Source of the DNA: Gottfriedia acidiceleris
Lineage (GTDB): Bacteria; Bacillota; Bacilli; Bacillales; Bacillaceae_G
Direction: 5' to 3'
Assembly: GCF_004138285.1 (NCBI RefSeq)
Contig: NZ_SCFN01000005.1
Location: forward strand, 310,001-374,000
DNA length: 64,000 nucleotides
Below are positions 46,649 to 55,824 of the stretch, in pieces. Below the pieces are notes generated by a model. That model was not told where the DNA came from, did not search any database, and saw only the letters and a list, made by a program, of their open reading frames with translations. A program made the position numbers and the translations under genes. Position 1 is the stretch's first letter; each line of letters starts with the position of its first letter.

Positions 46649-47055
46649 ATGTTCTCTCCTTTTCTAATTCCAGATGATTAACTATTGAAGTTTTTTACGT
46701 CAATGCAAGATTACACTCCTACAATTTGCGAATGTTCATTTTGCAACGCAAATCTAAGAAACTGGAAAGTACAAAGACTTTGAAATACCTATTAATTTAT
46801 TATAACTAGAATTTTTAAAAGTCAAATACTTTCATTTCAAATTAAAAATAACACAAATTTTATAGTAAAATTTCATGCTTTTTTAATATTTAATGAAATT
46901 TCCTTTCAATTTTCAATACTTTTTAGTAAAAAAATCCTACAAAATGACCGAAATTTCGATTAAAAATAACACAATATGCTTTTTCCCTAAATGCTATTAC
47001 TATTGAAATAGTAAGAATTTTTTAACTATATATAGAAAAATGGGGGATAGAGTTT
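46649..47055. promoter_or_regulatory. Repeat-rich divergent control region between RRNPP regulator and protease
   Basis: Contains ATTAAAAATAACACAA twice in direct orientation (46841-46856 and 46959-46974, 118 bp apart), a 19-bp inverted repeat AAATTTTA-TAG-TAAAATTT (46855-46873), an overlapping inverted repeat AAATTTCAT / ATGAAATTT (46868-46901), and TTTGCG / CGCAAA (46726-46750 region) near the regulator start. These are candidate binding sites for the regulator, CodY or DegU; none matches the PlcR box TATGNAAN4TNCATA. Confidence 0.55.
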
Positions 47056-50000
47056 ATGAAGGCAACAACGTTGGCAAAGCACTCGGCAGTACTTGCCCTT
47101 TCAACAAGTCTGCTTATTTCACCTTTCAGTGAGAAGTCATATTTAACGGCAAAAGCAGAAACTTCTAAAGCAGAAGAAATTTTAGCTTCAATTACACCAG
47201 AGCAAAGAGCAGCACTAAAACAACTAGAATTAAACAATCAAGAAGGACTTCAAGGCTTCGGGGAAAGTGAACTGAATTCCGATAAAGATATTTCTGTTAT
47301 CGTTCAGTTCAAATCGGATCCAAGTAATGTCGCAGTATTAGAAGCAGCAATTGATGGAAAGTCATTAACAAAGTCATCGGCACAATCACAAGTTGACAAA
47401 GAGCATAAGGTTTTTAAAGAAGATGTAGGAAAGTTTGAAAAGTTTAAAGAAAAGAAAAATGCTCCTGTCATCACAAAGACGTATAAAGTAGCATTTAATG
47501 GTGCGGCGGTTACACTTCCTGCAAATCAAGTGAAAGAACTTTTAAAATCAGATGCTGTTAAAACAATTTATAAAGATGTAACTTTTAATGTTGATCCAAT
47601 TAAAGAAGATGTTCCAACGGATGTTAAAGGTAAAGCTACTACATCAGTAGACAGTATTCCGTATTTAAATGTGGACAAGCTACATAAAGAAGGAATAACA
47701 GGTAAAGGAGTTAAAGTCGGGGTATTAGATACAGGTATTGACTATAACCATCCAGATTTAAAAGACGCTTTTAAAGGCGGATACGATTTTGTAGATAATG
47801 ATAACGACCCAATGGAAGCTACATACAAGGACTGGCAGGCATCAAACCAACCTGAAAATAGTGGTAGTAGTTCTTACTATACAGAACATGGTACACATGT
47901 ATCGGGGACAATTGTAGGACAAAACAAAGGTAAAAGTGGAGTATCAGTAGAAGGTGTTGCACCTGATTCAGATTTATTTATGTACCGCGTACTTGGTCCA
48001 TATGGAAGCGGCTCTTCTGAAAATGTAATTGCAGGTATTGATAAAGCAGTTCAAGATGGAATGGATGTCATTAACCTTTCATTAGGTGTAGCAATTAACA
48101 ACCCATATTATCCAACTAGTACGGCAATAAATTATGCAGTACTAAATGGAGTAACGGCGGTAGTTTCCGCAGGAAACAGTGGACCTAATGCTTATACTTT
48201 AGGCTCACCAAGTACAGCAGCATTTGCTCTAACGGTTGGAGCTAGTGATGTTCCAACTTCAATTACAACATTTGATGGAAAAGTAGCAGGTGGATGGTCA
48301 ACGGATCTTGTTAGTATGGCTAGAAGCTTTGCTGATCCATTTAATAGTTTAGAAGGAAAGTCTCTTGAACTAGTAGATGTTGGTTTAGGAACATTAGATG
48401 ATTACAAGAATAAAAATGTTGCAGGAAAAATTGCTTTCGTTCAGCGTGGAAACTTTGCTCTAGTAGATAAAGTAAGATTTGCTAAACAAAATGGAGCAAA
48501 AGCTGTCATTATGTACAACAATGTCGATGGCCATGTTGGATATAACTTAGGTGAATCAATGGAATATATTCCTGCATTCTCCATGACGAAGAAAGCAGGA
48601 GAAGAATTAAAAGAAAAAATTACGAGCGGAAATACAACGTTCACGTTTACGAATCTAAAGGAAATCTTAACTGAAGGAGATAAATTAGCAGACTTCAGCT
48701 CAAGAGGACCAGTAAATGGAAACTACCAAATGAAGCCTGAAATTACAGCACCTGGTGTAAGTGTTCTATCTACGGTTCCTTCTTATATTGCAAATCATGA
48801 TACACCAGAAGACTATAGATATGCATACCAAAGATTGGATGGAACATCTATGGCATCACCATTTGCAGCTGGTGTGGCGGCATTATTAATTGGACAGAAC
48901 CCAAACCTTGAACCAGCAGATGTAAAATCAATCTTGATGAACACTGCTGATAAACTAAACGATGACTATAGTGTATTTGAAGTTGGAGCAGGTCGTATTG
49001 ATCCGTACCAAGCTCTTCATTCTCAAACAGAAATCAAAGTACAAGACGAGACATTAATACCTGTTGGTGACAAATTACTAAAGGCAGAGAATGAAACAGG
49101 TGGGTTGAGTTTTGGAAAACAAGTAGTTAAAGATGACCCACAACTAAAAGTAAAGAAAGACATTGAATTTATAAACAATAGCAATAAAAAGAAAACATTT
49201 GATGTAAAAGTAGTAGATAATGCAAATGATAAGAATGGATTACAAGAGAACGGGGTTGTTCTAGATATTAGTAATTCAATTAAAGTGGACAAGAACACCG
49301 TTAAAACAGTAAAAGCAATATTAACTGTCCCATCCACAGCAAAAAAAGGTTTTTATGAAGGCTATGTTTTAATAACAAATAGTGAAGATAAAACAGAGCA
49401 ATATCGTATTCCATTTAGTTTTAAGAAATCGGATGAAGGTTTTGACACGCTTAGCATTTCATCGCATGCTATCTCTCCATTGTTTTATGGAACATATGAC
49501 GCGTTTAAAACTTCGGCAACATCGTTAAAATTCAATTTAGGTTCTCAAGTTAACACATTAGATGTTGTATTACAAGACGGTAATACAAATGAAGATCTAG
49601 GACTTGTTGGCACGCTTAATTTGAAAAGTGCAACAACAGATGTAGATTACTTTATGCAACAAGCATTTTATGGTGCGTATTACAAGTTTACAGGTGATAA
49701 AAACCACCCTGTATCAACAGAAGAAAGTAATGCAAAGCCTGGACATTATAAACTGAAATTCATAACAACATTACCAAATGGGAAACAGAAAGTTAATTAT
49801 GATGATATCTTTATTGATATTGACACACCAACAGTAAAAAGTTCCCTAGATGGAGATTCACCTTTTATCGAGTACAAGCAAGGACAAAAGACTTACCCTT
49901 TTGAAATGGAAGTAAAAGACGCTGCTTTAACGAATATGCAGCAGGCTGGTATTGATCTTGACGAAACATCAAACTTTGCAGTATATACGTATGGATTCCC

Positions 50001-51120
50001 AATTCCTAACGGTCCAGTCCCAATGGACAAGAACGGAAAGTGGGTTGATGAAGTACAAATGAATGAAAGTACTCCAGCACTTTCATTCAACTTAATCGGG
50101 TATGATGCTGCAGGAAATCAAGCAAATTGGAAAGAGTACTATTTTGTTAAAGAAGGTACACCAGTTGCATACGCTAAGCATAACGTACAGCTAGCTAGAT
50201 CAGGAGATATACTATCGGCGTCTTTAGTACTAGACAACGTACAAGGTGTAAAAGAAGCAACCTGGAATTTTGATGATGCTGGGGCTGTGGGCATTCCTTA
50301 TGTAAATCTTGTAGAGGCGTCTTTAACAAATAAATTTAAGGATAAAGCAGAAATTCAAGTAACTGGGAATAAAATTAAAGTGAAGTTTAAAGAAGCAATG
50401 GTATTCGATCGCTCTGAAGTAGTAAACGTAAAAGTAAAAGTACAAGATCAACTTTTTTACCCAATCGGATATATTAACCCATCAACTTCAATCGTAGATG
50501 CTAATGATCAAACCGTGAAGTTATTAAACGCAGGTAAACGATTCCAAGTAAAACCAAAATTTAACCGAGTTCAAGGAAATATAATTCCTGAAGGGTATTT
50601 AGTTCAAGAAGAAGGTCAAACACCTTATTTAGGATCTCGTGACTGGAAAAAAGTAGGAGCAACAATAAAAGTAACAAATGGTGCTTTTAGTCTAGACGCT
50701 ACTAATTTAATTAGTAGAGGTAAATTTAATCTTGAACCACTTGCTTTAAGCAAAGATGCATATACATTTGAAGTAAATGTACCAGGTCACTTTATTACTA
50801 AGAAAAATCAAAAATTCGGTTTTGAATACAAAGACGAATTATATGGGAAATCAAGTTTAATTAACATTGATTTGATTGGCGGAGATGTAAACCAAGATAA
50901 TGTAATTGATGTTCAAGATACACTTTACATTCAAACATATTGGGGCACAAACAAACGAAGCGCTGATATCAATTTTGATGGTACTGTAGACGCAAAAGAT
51001 TTCGCATTCGTAGAGAAAAATTATTTAAAACAAAATCCAACAGTACAAAATGCACCAACTCCGAAAAAGAAATATAAAAACCAAACGCTAGAAACAATTA
51101 AAAGTGAATTAGGCTTATAA
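47056..51120 (+). CDS. Secreted Vpr-like S8 serine protease with dockerin module (copy 2)
   Basis: A 1354-aa paralogue of the protease at 35417 with the same architecture. Signal peptide about 1-35 (TAKAE cleavage), I9 propeptide (about 78-180), catalytic residues Asp225 (VLDTGIDYNHPDL), His278 (HGTHVSG), Asn374 (SAGNSG) and Ser598 (DGTSMASP), with a PA insert about 450-520. Beta-rich Fn3-like domains (about 670-1030) follow, then a diverged cohesin-like region (about 1040-1165) and a dockerin module (about 1276-1330) with DVNQDNVIDVQDT and DINFDGTVDAKDF. Ends with KNQTLETIKSELGL, resembling the tail of copy 1. GGGGGAT ribosome site about 10 nt before ATG. Regulation probably through the repeat-rich region shared with the divergent RRNPP gene. 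Confidence 0.92.
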   Translation: MKATTLAKHSAVLALSTSLLISPFSEKSYLTAKAETSKAEEILASITPEQRAALKQLELNNQEGLQGFGESELNSDKDISVIVQFKSDPSNVAVLEAAIDGKSLTKSSAQSQVDKEHKVFKEDVGKFEKFKEKKNAPVITKTYKVAFNGAAVTLPANQVKELLKSDAVKTIYKDVTFNVDPIKEDVPTDVKGKATTSVDSIPYLNVDKLHKEGITGKGVKVGVLDTGIDYNHPDLKDAFKGGYDFVDNDNDPMEATYKDWQASNQPENSGSSSYYTEHGTHVSGTIVGQNKGKSGVSVEGVAPDSDLFMYRVLGPYGSGSSENVIAGIDKAVQDGMDVINLSLGVAINNPYYPTSTAINYAVLNGVTAVVSAGNSGPNAYTLGSPSTAAFALTVGASDVPTSITTFDGKVAGGWSTDLVSMARSFADPFNSLEGKSLELVDVGLGTLDDYKNKNVAGKIAFVQRGNFALVDKVRFAKQNGAKAVIMYNNVDGHVGYNLGESMEYIPAFSMTKKAGEELKEKITSGNTTFTFTNLKEILTEGDKLADFSSRGPVNGNYQMKPEITAPGVSVLSTVPSYIANHDTPEDYRYAYQRLDGTSMASPFAAGVAALLIGQNPNLEPADVKSILMNTADKLNDDYSVFEVGAGRIDPYQALHSQTEIKVQDETLIPVGDKLLKAENETGGLSFGKQVVKDDPQLKVKKDIEFINNSNKKKTFDVKVVDNANDKNGLQENGVVLDISNSIKVDKNTVKTVKAILTVPSTAKKGFYEGYVLITNSEDKTEQYRIPFSFKKSDEGFDTLSISSHAISPLFYGTYDAFKTSATSLKFNLGSQVNTLDVVLQDGNTNEDLGLVGTLNLKSATTDVDYFMQQAFYGAYYKFTGDKNHPVSTEESNAKPGHYKLKFITTLPNGKQKVNYDDIFIDIDTPTVKSSLDGDSPFIEYKQGQKTYPFEMEVKDAALTNMQQAGIDLDETSNFAVYTYGFPIPNGPVPMDKNGKWVDEVQMNESTPALSFNLIGYDAAGNQANWKEYYFVKEGTPVAYAKHNVQLARSGDILSASLVLDNVQGVKEATWNFDDAGAVGIPYVNLVEASLTNKFKDKAEIQVTGNKIKVKFKEAMVFDRSEVVNVKVKVQDQLFYPIGYINPSTSIVDANDQTVKLLNAGKRFQVKPKFNRVQGNIIPEGYLVQEEGQTPYLGSRDWKKVGATIKVTNGAFSLDATNLISRGKFNLEPLALSKDAYTFEVNVPGHFITKKNQKFGFEYKDELYGKSSLINIDLIGGDVNQDNVIDVQDTLYIQTYWGTNKRSADINFDGTVDAKDFAFVEKNYLKQNPTVQNAPTPKKKYKNQTLETIKSELGL

Positions 51121-51131
51121 TCTTAAATCCC

Positions 51132-51690
51132 AAAGAAGCTACTATTAAATATTACTTAATAGTCAGAGTGTTGAAATATATTGTAGTCAATATTGAAAAA
51201 TACAAACATTAAATGAAAATCTATGAAAAAATAGTCTATTTATAATTGTTTGTTTTATCTGTTATCTTATTGATAAAAGTGATTTTGATTGATTTATAAT
51301 GTTTTAACTAACTTGCAAAAATTAAAATAACTGCTTTCTTGACGATTAATATTTGTAAAGATGTATAAGTCGTCATCATAAGTTACAATTTGATTAATAA
51401 AGGTAATTCATTCGTTCAATTGACTATTCTATTGTTTTTAAGATTATTATTTTTTTATCAAGAAGTTGATTGGAACGAAAGGGTGCTCGACTCCTATGGG
51501 AGAAGCGGGAAGGCTGAGACCCCACAGGCGGAGCCGAGGAGGCTCAGGTCTCGCCCCATGGAAAGCGAGCACCCTGTAGTGGAAATCAATATGACACAAC
51601 TTACTTATCAATGATCAATCCAACAATTTAATTGTCAAATTCTTTTTTCAACAGCATGACTATTAAATATTACTTAATAGTAGTTTCTTT
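51132..51690. mobile_element. MITE-like element with 45-bp imperfect terminal inverted repeats
   Basis: Left arm 51132-51176 and right arm 51646-51690 are inverted copies, 38 of 45 positions identical (AAAGAA.CTACTATTAA ... TTAATAGTCA...TGTTGAAA). Each arm itself contains the palindrome ACTATTAA-N7-TTAATAGT (51141-51163 and 51659-51681, a 23-bp identical string). The 559-bp unit encodes no transposase and contains the GC-rich repeat at 51466-51589. No clear target-site duplication is seen, so mobility is not proven; paired terminator-like hairpins are an alternative. Confidence 0.45.
51466..51589. repeat. GC-rich structured Bacillaceae interspersed repeat
   Basis: A 124-bp unit bounded by TTGATT / AATCAA, with complementary arms GGGTGCTCG (51481-51489) and CGAGCACCC (51566-51574) and further inner stems such as CTGAGACC / GGTCTC. 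Much richer in GC than its surroundings. Similar palindromic units are scattered in many Bacillaceae genomes, which I recall from general knowledge; copy number here cannot be judged as only one lies in the window. Confidence 0.65.
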
Positions 51691-51742
51691 TTTATGGAAA
51701 TTTAAGTCATACAAACATTTCGAACTGCTTTTTATTGAGCAA

Positions 51743-51784
51743 AAAAAAGACTAATTCAATTCAATTGAATCAGTCTTTTTTTAA
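51743..51784. terminator. Bidirectional terminator after rluF-like gene
   Basis: AAAAAGACT.ATTCAAT / ATTGAAT.AGTCTTTTT, flanked by A and T runs on both sides; serves the minus-strand gene ending at 51787. Confidence 0.9.
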
Positions 51785-51786
51785 GT

Positions 51787-52494
51787 TCACCATTCATTTG
51801 GTTCATAATTTAATTCTCTAAATAACTGAGTTTTTTCTTTCTTAGATAAGTCTCTCCATTGACCAATTGGTAGATTGCCTAGATGAATATTCATAATTCG
51901 AGTTCTTTGTAATCGATAGACTTCATATCCAAGCGCTTCACACATACGACGAATTTGACGGTTTAAACCTTGTGTTAAAATGATTTGGAAATCATATTTT
52001 GAAAGCTGTTTAACTTCACATGGTAATGTTTTAGTACCTAATATTTTGACCCCTTCAGACATTTTGGTTAAAAAGTCAGGAGTTATTGGTTTATCTACTG
52101 AAACAATATATTCTTTTTCATGCCTATTTTCAGCTCGTAAAATTTCATTTACAATGTCTCCATCATTTGTAAGGAGAATCAAACCTTCAGAATCCTTATC
52201 CAATCTTCCAATATTAAAGATACGTAATGGATGGTTTACGAGATCAACAATATTCCCTTTAACACCTTTTTCAGTAGTACTTGTTATGCCAACTGGCTTG
52301 TTCAAGGCTATATAAACATGATTTCGAGCTAGTCTAATATGTTCACCATTTACAATTACTTCATCACCAGGTTCAACTTGATCGCCTACTTTTGCTACTC
52401 TACCATTTAATTTTACTCTTCCTTCACTAATTAACTTATCCGCTCCACGTCTCGAAGCCTTTCCAGACTCACTAATAAATTTATTTAAACGAAT
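51787..52494 (-). CDS. RsuA/RluB/RluF-family pseudouridine synthase
   Basis: About 235 aa. N-terminal S4 RNA-binding domain ([22 protein letters not shown], then SEGRVKLNG) and the synthase domain with catalytic Asp in [18 protein letters not shown], plus [25 protein letters not shown]. Modifies rRNA uridines; the [10 protein letters not shown] style suggests the RluF subgroup (23S U2604). Start codon is unusual: the first TTG (52503) abuts the AAGGGG Shine-Dalgarno with no spacer, whereas ATT at 52494 is 9 nt from it and directly yields the family's normal N-terminus M-R-L-N-K-F. I therefore set the start at ATT. Confidence 0.85.
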   Translation of the reverse strand: MRLNKFISESGKASRRGADKLISEGRVKLNGRVAKVGDQVEPGDEVIVNGEHIRLARNHVYIALNKPVGITSTTEKGVKGNIVDLVNHPLRIFNIGRLDKDSEGLILLTNDGDIVNEILRAENRHEKEYIVSVDKPITPDFLTKMSEGVKILGTKTLPCEVKQLSKYDFQIILTQGLNRQIRRMCEALGYEVYRLQRTRIMNIHLGNLPIGQWRDLSKKEKTQLFRELNYEPNEW

Positions 52495-52667
52495 GTTAAA
52501 CAACCCCTTAAATTCTAAATTATATTTTCAGAATAACATATATAGCATTTTAATGAGAATACCATTCGACTATTACTAAAAAGTACTTTTAAATAATTGT
52601 TGTTTACTACTATTTTATCCACATTCTTTGTATTATTTTCTAAATTATATAACAAAAATGTTTTTTA

Positions 52668-52696
52668 TTGACAGATAGTAAGCCGGGTCGTATGAT
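52668..52696 (+). promoter_or_regulatory. Promoter of the purine permease leader
   Basis: TTGACA (52668-52673), 17-nt spacer, TATGAT (52691-52696); near-consensus sigma-A promoter placing the start just before the riboswitch aptamer. Confidence 0.85.
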
Positions 52697-52715
52697 AGAA
52701 AAAATATATTAATAT

Positions 52716-52788
52716 TTTCTCATATAAACTTGAAAATAAGGTTCAAGAGTTTCTACCTAGCGCCCGTAAATTGCTAGACTATGAGGAA
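52716..52788 (+). ncRNA. Guanine-class purine riboswitch aptamer
   Basis: Contains all hallmark parts: P1 TTTCTCAT / ATGAGGA, J1/2 TATAA, P2 ACTTGAA / TTCAAG with loop AATAAGG, J2/3 TTTCTACC, P3 CTAGC / GCTAG with loop CCCGTAAAT, and J3/1 ACTAT. The ligand-pairing base (position 74 of the xpt aptamer) is C at 52779, hence guanine/hypoxanthine rather than adenine specificity. Confidence 0.95.
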
Positions 52789-52819
52789 GAGCTCTGGATT
52801 TTTGTTTTCTATAAAATGT

Positions 52820-52862
52820 AAAACTGCCTGCTTTTTCTCATGAAGAGCGGGCAGTTTTTTTA
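52820..52862 (+). terminator. Riboswitch expression-platform terminator
   Basis: AAACTGCC.GC / GCGGGCAGTTT hairpin followed by TTTTTTT, just before the permease. Guanine binding should favour this terminator and shut off uptake. Confidence 0.85.
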
Positions 52863-52888
52863 TTTTAATATAATAAAGGAGTCATCAC

Positions 52889-54190
52889 ATGTTTCAACTT
52901 AAAGAACGAAATACTTCATTTAAAATTGAAGTATTAGCTGGTTTAACTACATTTTTAACTTTGGCGTACATCATTATTGTCAATCCTATGATTCTAAAGG
53001 ATGCAGGTGTACCGTTTAACCAGGCATTTTTAGCTACTATTTTAGCAACAATTATTGGTACTTTAACAATGTCATTAATAGCTAATTATCCAATCGTTAT
53101 TGCACCCGCAATGGGGTTAAATGCCTATTTTACTTATTCTGTAATTGGAGGACACAATCTCCCATATTCAGTAGGCTTTTCTGCTGTTTTTATTACTGGA
53201 CTTTTATTTTTACTACTCTCTTTAACGTCTTTCAGAACAAAATTGATTCAGGCGATTCCTGCTAACTTAAAGCATGCAATTGCTGCTGGAATTGGTTTGT
53301 TTATTACCTTTATTGGCTTGCGATTATCAGGTATTGTCGCAGATCACCCTACTAATCTAGTACAAATTGGTGATTTTAGTTCCCCTAAAGTTGCACTTAC
53401 ATTGATCGGTTTACTCATAACAATTGTATTTATGGCACTTAACTTAAATGGTGCATTATTTCTGGGAATGATTACGACAGGTCTAATTGCATATTTTACA
53501 GGTCAGTTAAATTTTGTAAATGGTTTTGTTGCTATGCCTCATTTACCAAAAGGAATTTTAGTATACAACCCAATTGATTCAGTGAAAGACATTATTGAAT
53601 ATGGACTTTATAGTGTAATTTTCTCATTCTTACTTGTCATGTTATTCGATACAACAGGAGCTTTACTAGCAATCGTTAAACAAGCAGGTCTTATTAAAAA
53701 TGGTAAGTTAGAAAAGGGAGGAAGTGCGTTCTCTGCTGATTCAATTGGAACAATTGTTGGTGCAATGTTAGGAACAAGTCCGACTGCAGCAACTGTAGAA
53801 TCTTCTGCAGGTGTTGGTGCGGGTGGAAAAACTGGTTTAACATCTTTAACCGTTGTAGTCCTATTTGTAATCGCAGCATTTTTTAGCCCAATGATTGGTT
53901 CAGTATCAGAAGTTGCCGCAATTACAGCTCCTAGCTTAATTATTGTTGGCTGTTTTATGATTAAAAGTATTTCGGAGATTAAATGGGACGATTTTGAAGA
54001 AGCATTCCCAGCATTTTTAGTCATCGTTAGTATGCCATTAACATCAAGCATTGCAAACGGTATTGCGTTAGGCTTTATTTCTTATCCGATAATGAAAATC
54101 GTAAAACGTAAATTTAAAGAAGTACACCCGTTTGTTTATTTATTTGCAGTATTATTCCTAGTTCAATTAGTATTTTTTGCACATAAATAA
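52889..54190 (+). CDS. NCS2/AzgA-type hypoxanthine/guanine permease (PbuG/PbuO-like)
   Basis: A 433-aa permease with about 12-13 transmembrane helices. AzgA-branch signatures include TFLTLAYIIIVNP, VIAPAMGLNAYFTYSV, GIGLFITFIGL, MLFDTTGALLAI and the substrate-site LGTSPTAATVESSAGVGAGGKTGLT. Imports purine bases by proton symport. Control by the guanine riboswitch directly supports a guanine/hypoxanthine substrate. AAAGGAGT ribosome site. Whether it is the pbuG or pbuO orthologue cannot be decided. Confidence 0.92.
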   Translation: MFQLKERNTSFKIEVLAGLTTFLTLAYIIIVNPMILKDAGVPFNQAFLATILATIIGTLTMSLIANYPIVIAPAMGLNAYFTYSVIGGHNLPYSVGFSAVFITGLLFLLLSLTSFRTKLIQAIPANLKHAIAAGIGLFITFIGLRLSGIVADHPTNLVQIGDFSSPKVALTLIGLLITIVFMALNLNGALFLGMITTGLIAYFTGQLNFVNGFVAMPHLPKGILVYNPIDSVKDIIEYGLYSVIFSFLLVMLFDTTGALLAIVKQAGLIKNGKLEKGGSAFSADSIGTIVGAMLGTSPTAATVESSAGVGAGGKTGLTSLTVVVLFVIAAFFSPMIGSVSEVAAITAPSLIIVGCFMIKSISEIKWDDFEEAFPAFLVIVSMPLTSSIANGIALGFISYPIMKIVKRKFKEVHPFVYLFAVLFLVQLVFFAHK

Positions 54191-54200
54191 TAGAGAACAT

Positions 54201-54241
54201 AAAAAGCAGGTAAAAGATATTGTCTTTGACCTGCTTTTATT
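54201..54241. terminator. Bidirectional terminator between permease genes
   Basis: AAAAGCAGGT.AAGA / TCTT.ACCTGCTTTT hairpin between convergent genes. Confidence 0.85.
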
Positions 54242-54262
54242 AATCTTAAATATACTTATATA

Positions 54263-55597
54263 TCAACTTGCTTTATATTTTTCGTCGCTTATAATAGTCG
54301 ATTTTAGTTTCCAATAAACAGGTAAACCAACAATTGCAATACCAATTGATACAAGTGCATCTATTGGTGCATTTATAATCGTGCTACCGATGATGTAAAG
54401 TGTACCTAAAATTGCCACAATCGGAGTGATAGGGTATAGAGGCACTTTATATAATTTATTTACACCTTTATCTTTTTTACGTAATATGAAGATTGCATTA
54501 AAAGCTAGTCCATAAAATAAGAAGACTGCAAATATAGCCATATCAGAAAGTCGATCTGGGTTCCAAAATATCATCATTGCTAATGCTAAAACAATTTGAA
54601 AAACTGTTGAGCCTACTGGCGTATTAAATTTAGGGTGAATACTAGATAATACTTTTGAACCAGGTAGGAAGTTTCGTTCTGCCATCGCAAATGTAACCCT
54701 TGGGAATGTAAGAATTTTGCCATTTAAACAGCCAAAAATAGAAACTAAAATTCCGATAGCAAGAATTTTTCCGCCAATACTACCAAATAGTGAAGAAGCT
54801 GCCGCAGTAGCTGCATTAGGACCTAATTCAACAATTTTACTTGCAGATAAAACATGTAGCATTGCGATATTAACAGAAAGATAAGCTAAAATAACAATAA
54901 CAATACCAGAAATAATTGCTCTAGGAAGAGTCTTTGAAGGATTCTTCATTTCTCCTGCCATAAAACCTACATTCATCCAACCATCATATGCCCATAAAGT
55001 CGCTAATACTGCTGCGCCCATATTGAGTGCTTGAGTAGAACTACCACTCTCTGCATTAAAAACTGATACGTCCCCTTGAAGGATACCAAAAACAGCAATT
55101 AATATAATAGGAACTAGTTTACCTGCAGTAGAGATTGTTTGAATAAATCCACCAAGTTGAGTGCCTAGTATATTTAGACCACCAAGTAATATAATCGTGA
55201 TAATACCAATAACCTTGCCACTTCCCTGAAAACCGAAAAAATCTGCCAATAAAGAGCCAAAATAAAGACTAAGAGCACCCATAACAGCTGGTCCATAGAC
55301 GAGGGTTTGTACCCAACCGCATAAAAATCCCCACTTCTCACCATAAACCTCTTCTATGTAAGCATATAATCCACCAGTTCTCGGGATTTTTACACTTACT
55401 TCAGCAATCGTTAATCCACTTGCTAGTGTAATAACGCCACCGATAATCCACGCTAAAAGAGCCATAGTGGAGTTAGCAGTTGAAGACAGCACGATCCCAG
55501 GTTTCATAAAGATTCCAGAACCGATTACTGTACCGATTACTAAAGACGTTGATACGAAAAAGCCAATATTTTTCTTTAAATTTACTTCTTTTTCCAC
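54263..55597 (-). CDS. APC-family amino-acid exchanger (SteT-like)
   Basis: A 444-aa transporter with 12 transmembrane helices of the LAT subfamily. TM1 motif SLVIGTVIGSGIFMKPG holds the substrate-binding GSG; SVKIPRTGGLYAYIEEVYGEKWGFLCGW and TLWAYDGWMNVGFMAGEMKNPSKTLPRAI are family-typical. Closest known type is B. subtilis SteT, a serine/threonine exchanger. Start is GTG with AAGGAGCG 7 nt upstream. Single gene, ended by the shared terminator. Confidence 0.85.
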   Translation of the reverse strand: MEKEVNLKKNIGFFVSTSLVIGTVIGSGIFMKPGIVLSSTANSTMALLAWIIGGVITLASGLTIAEVSVKIPRTGGLYAYIEEVYGEKWGFLCGWVQTLVYGPAVMGALSLYFGSLLADFFGFQGSGKVIGIITIILLGGLNILGTQLGGFIQTISTAGKLVPIILIAVFGILQGDVSVFNAESGSSTQALNMGAAVLATLWAYDGWMNVGFMAGEMKNPSKTLPRAIISGIVIVILAYLSVNIAMLHVLSASKIVELGPNAATAAASSLFGSIGGKILAIGILVSIFGCLNGKILTFPRVTFAMAERNFLPGSKVLSSIHPKFNTPVGSTVFQIVLALAMMIFWNPDRLSDMAIFAVFLFYGLAFNAIFILRKKDKGVNKLYKVPLYPITPIVAILGTLYIIGSTIINAPIDALVSIGIAIVGLPVYWKLKSTIISDEKYKAS

Positions 55598-55824
55598 GTT
55601 ATACGCTCCTTCCAGGACTATATTTATAAAATTAGAAAGATTATAGCATATTAATTATCTAATCTATTTTTTTCTGAAAAGTTAAAATTATGTCGTATGT
55701 ATTTTTAATATAGTTGATAAGACCCAATAATTCTGATATATCTTCCATACTATTTATTCGTTATGACTAGATAACATATTGATAAAAGGTTATTAGTCAT
55801 AAATATAGAACACTATAATGTAGG

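Noticed and set aside
46732-46809. 25-codon plus-strand frame as a possible RRNPP signal peptide
   Set aside because: No ribosome site, and the peptide lacks a hydrophobic export signal at its start.
51390-51614. 74-codon open frame overlapping the GC-rich repeat
   Set aside because: Its second half is just the translated structured repeat (the GKAETPQAEPRRLRSRPME pattern found wherever such repeats are read in this frame) and it has no ribosome site.
52615-52623. Isolated perfect DnaA box TTATCCACA before the purine riboswitch promoter
   Set aside because: A single box is expected by chance in a window this size, and there are no neighbours.
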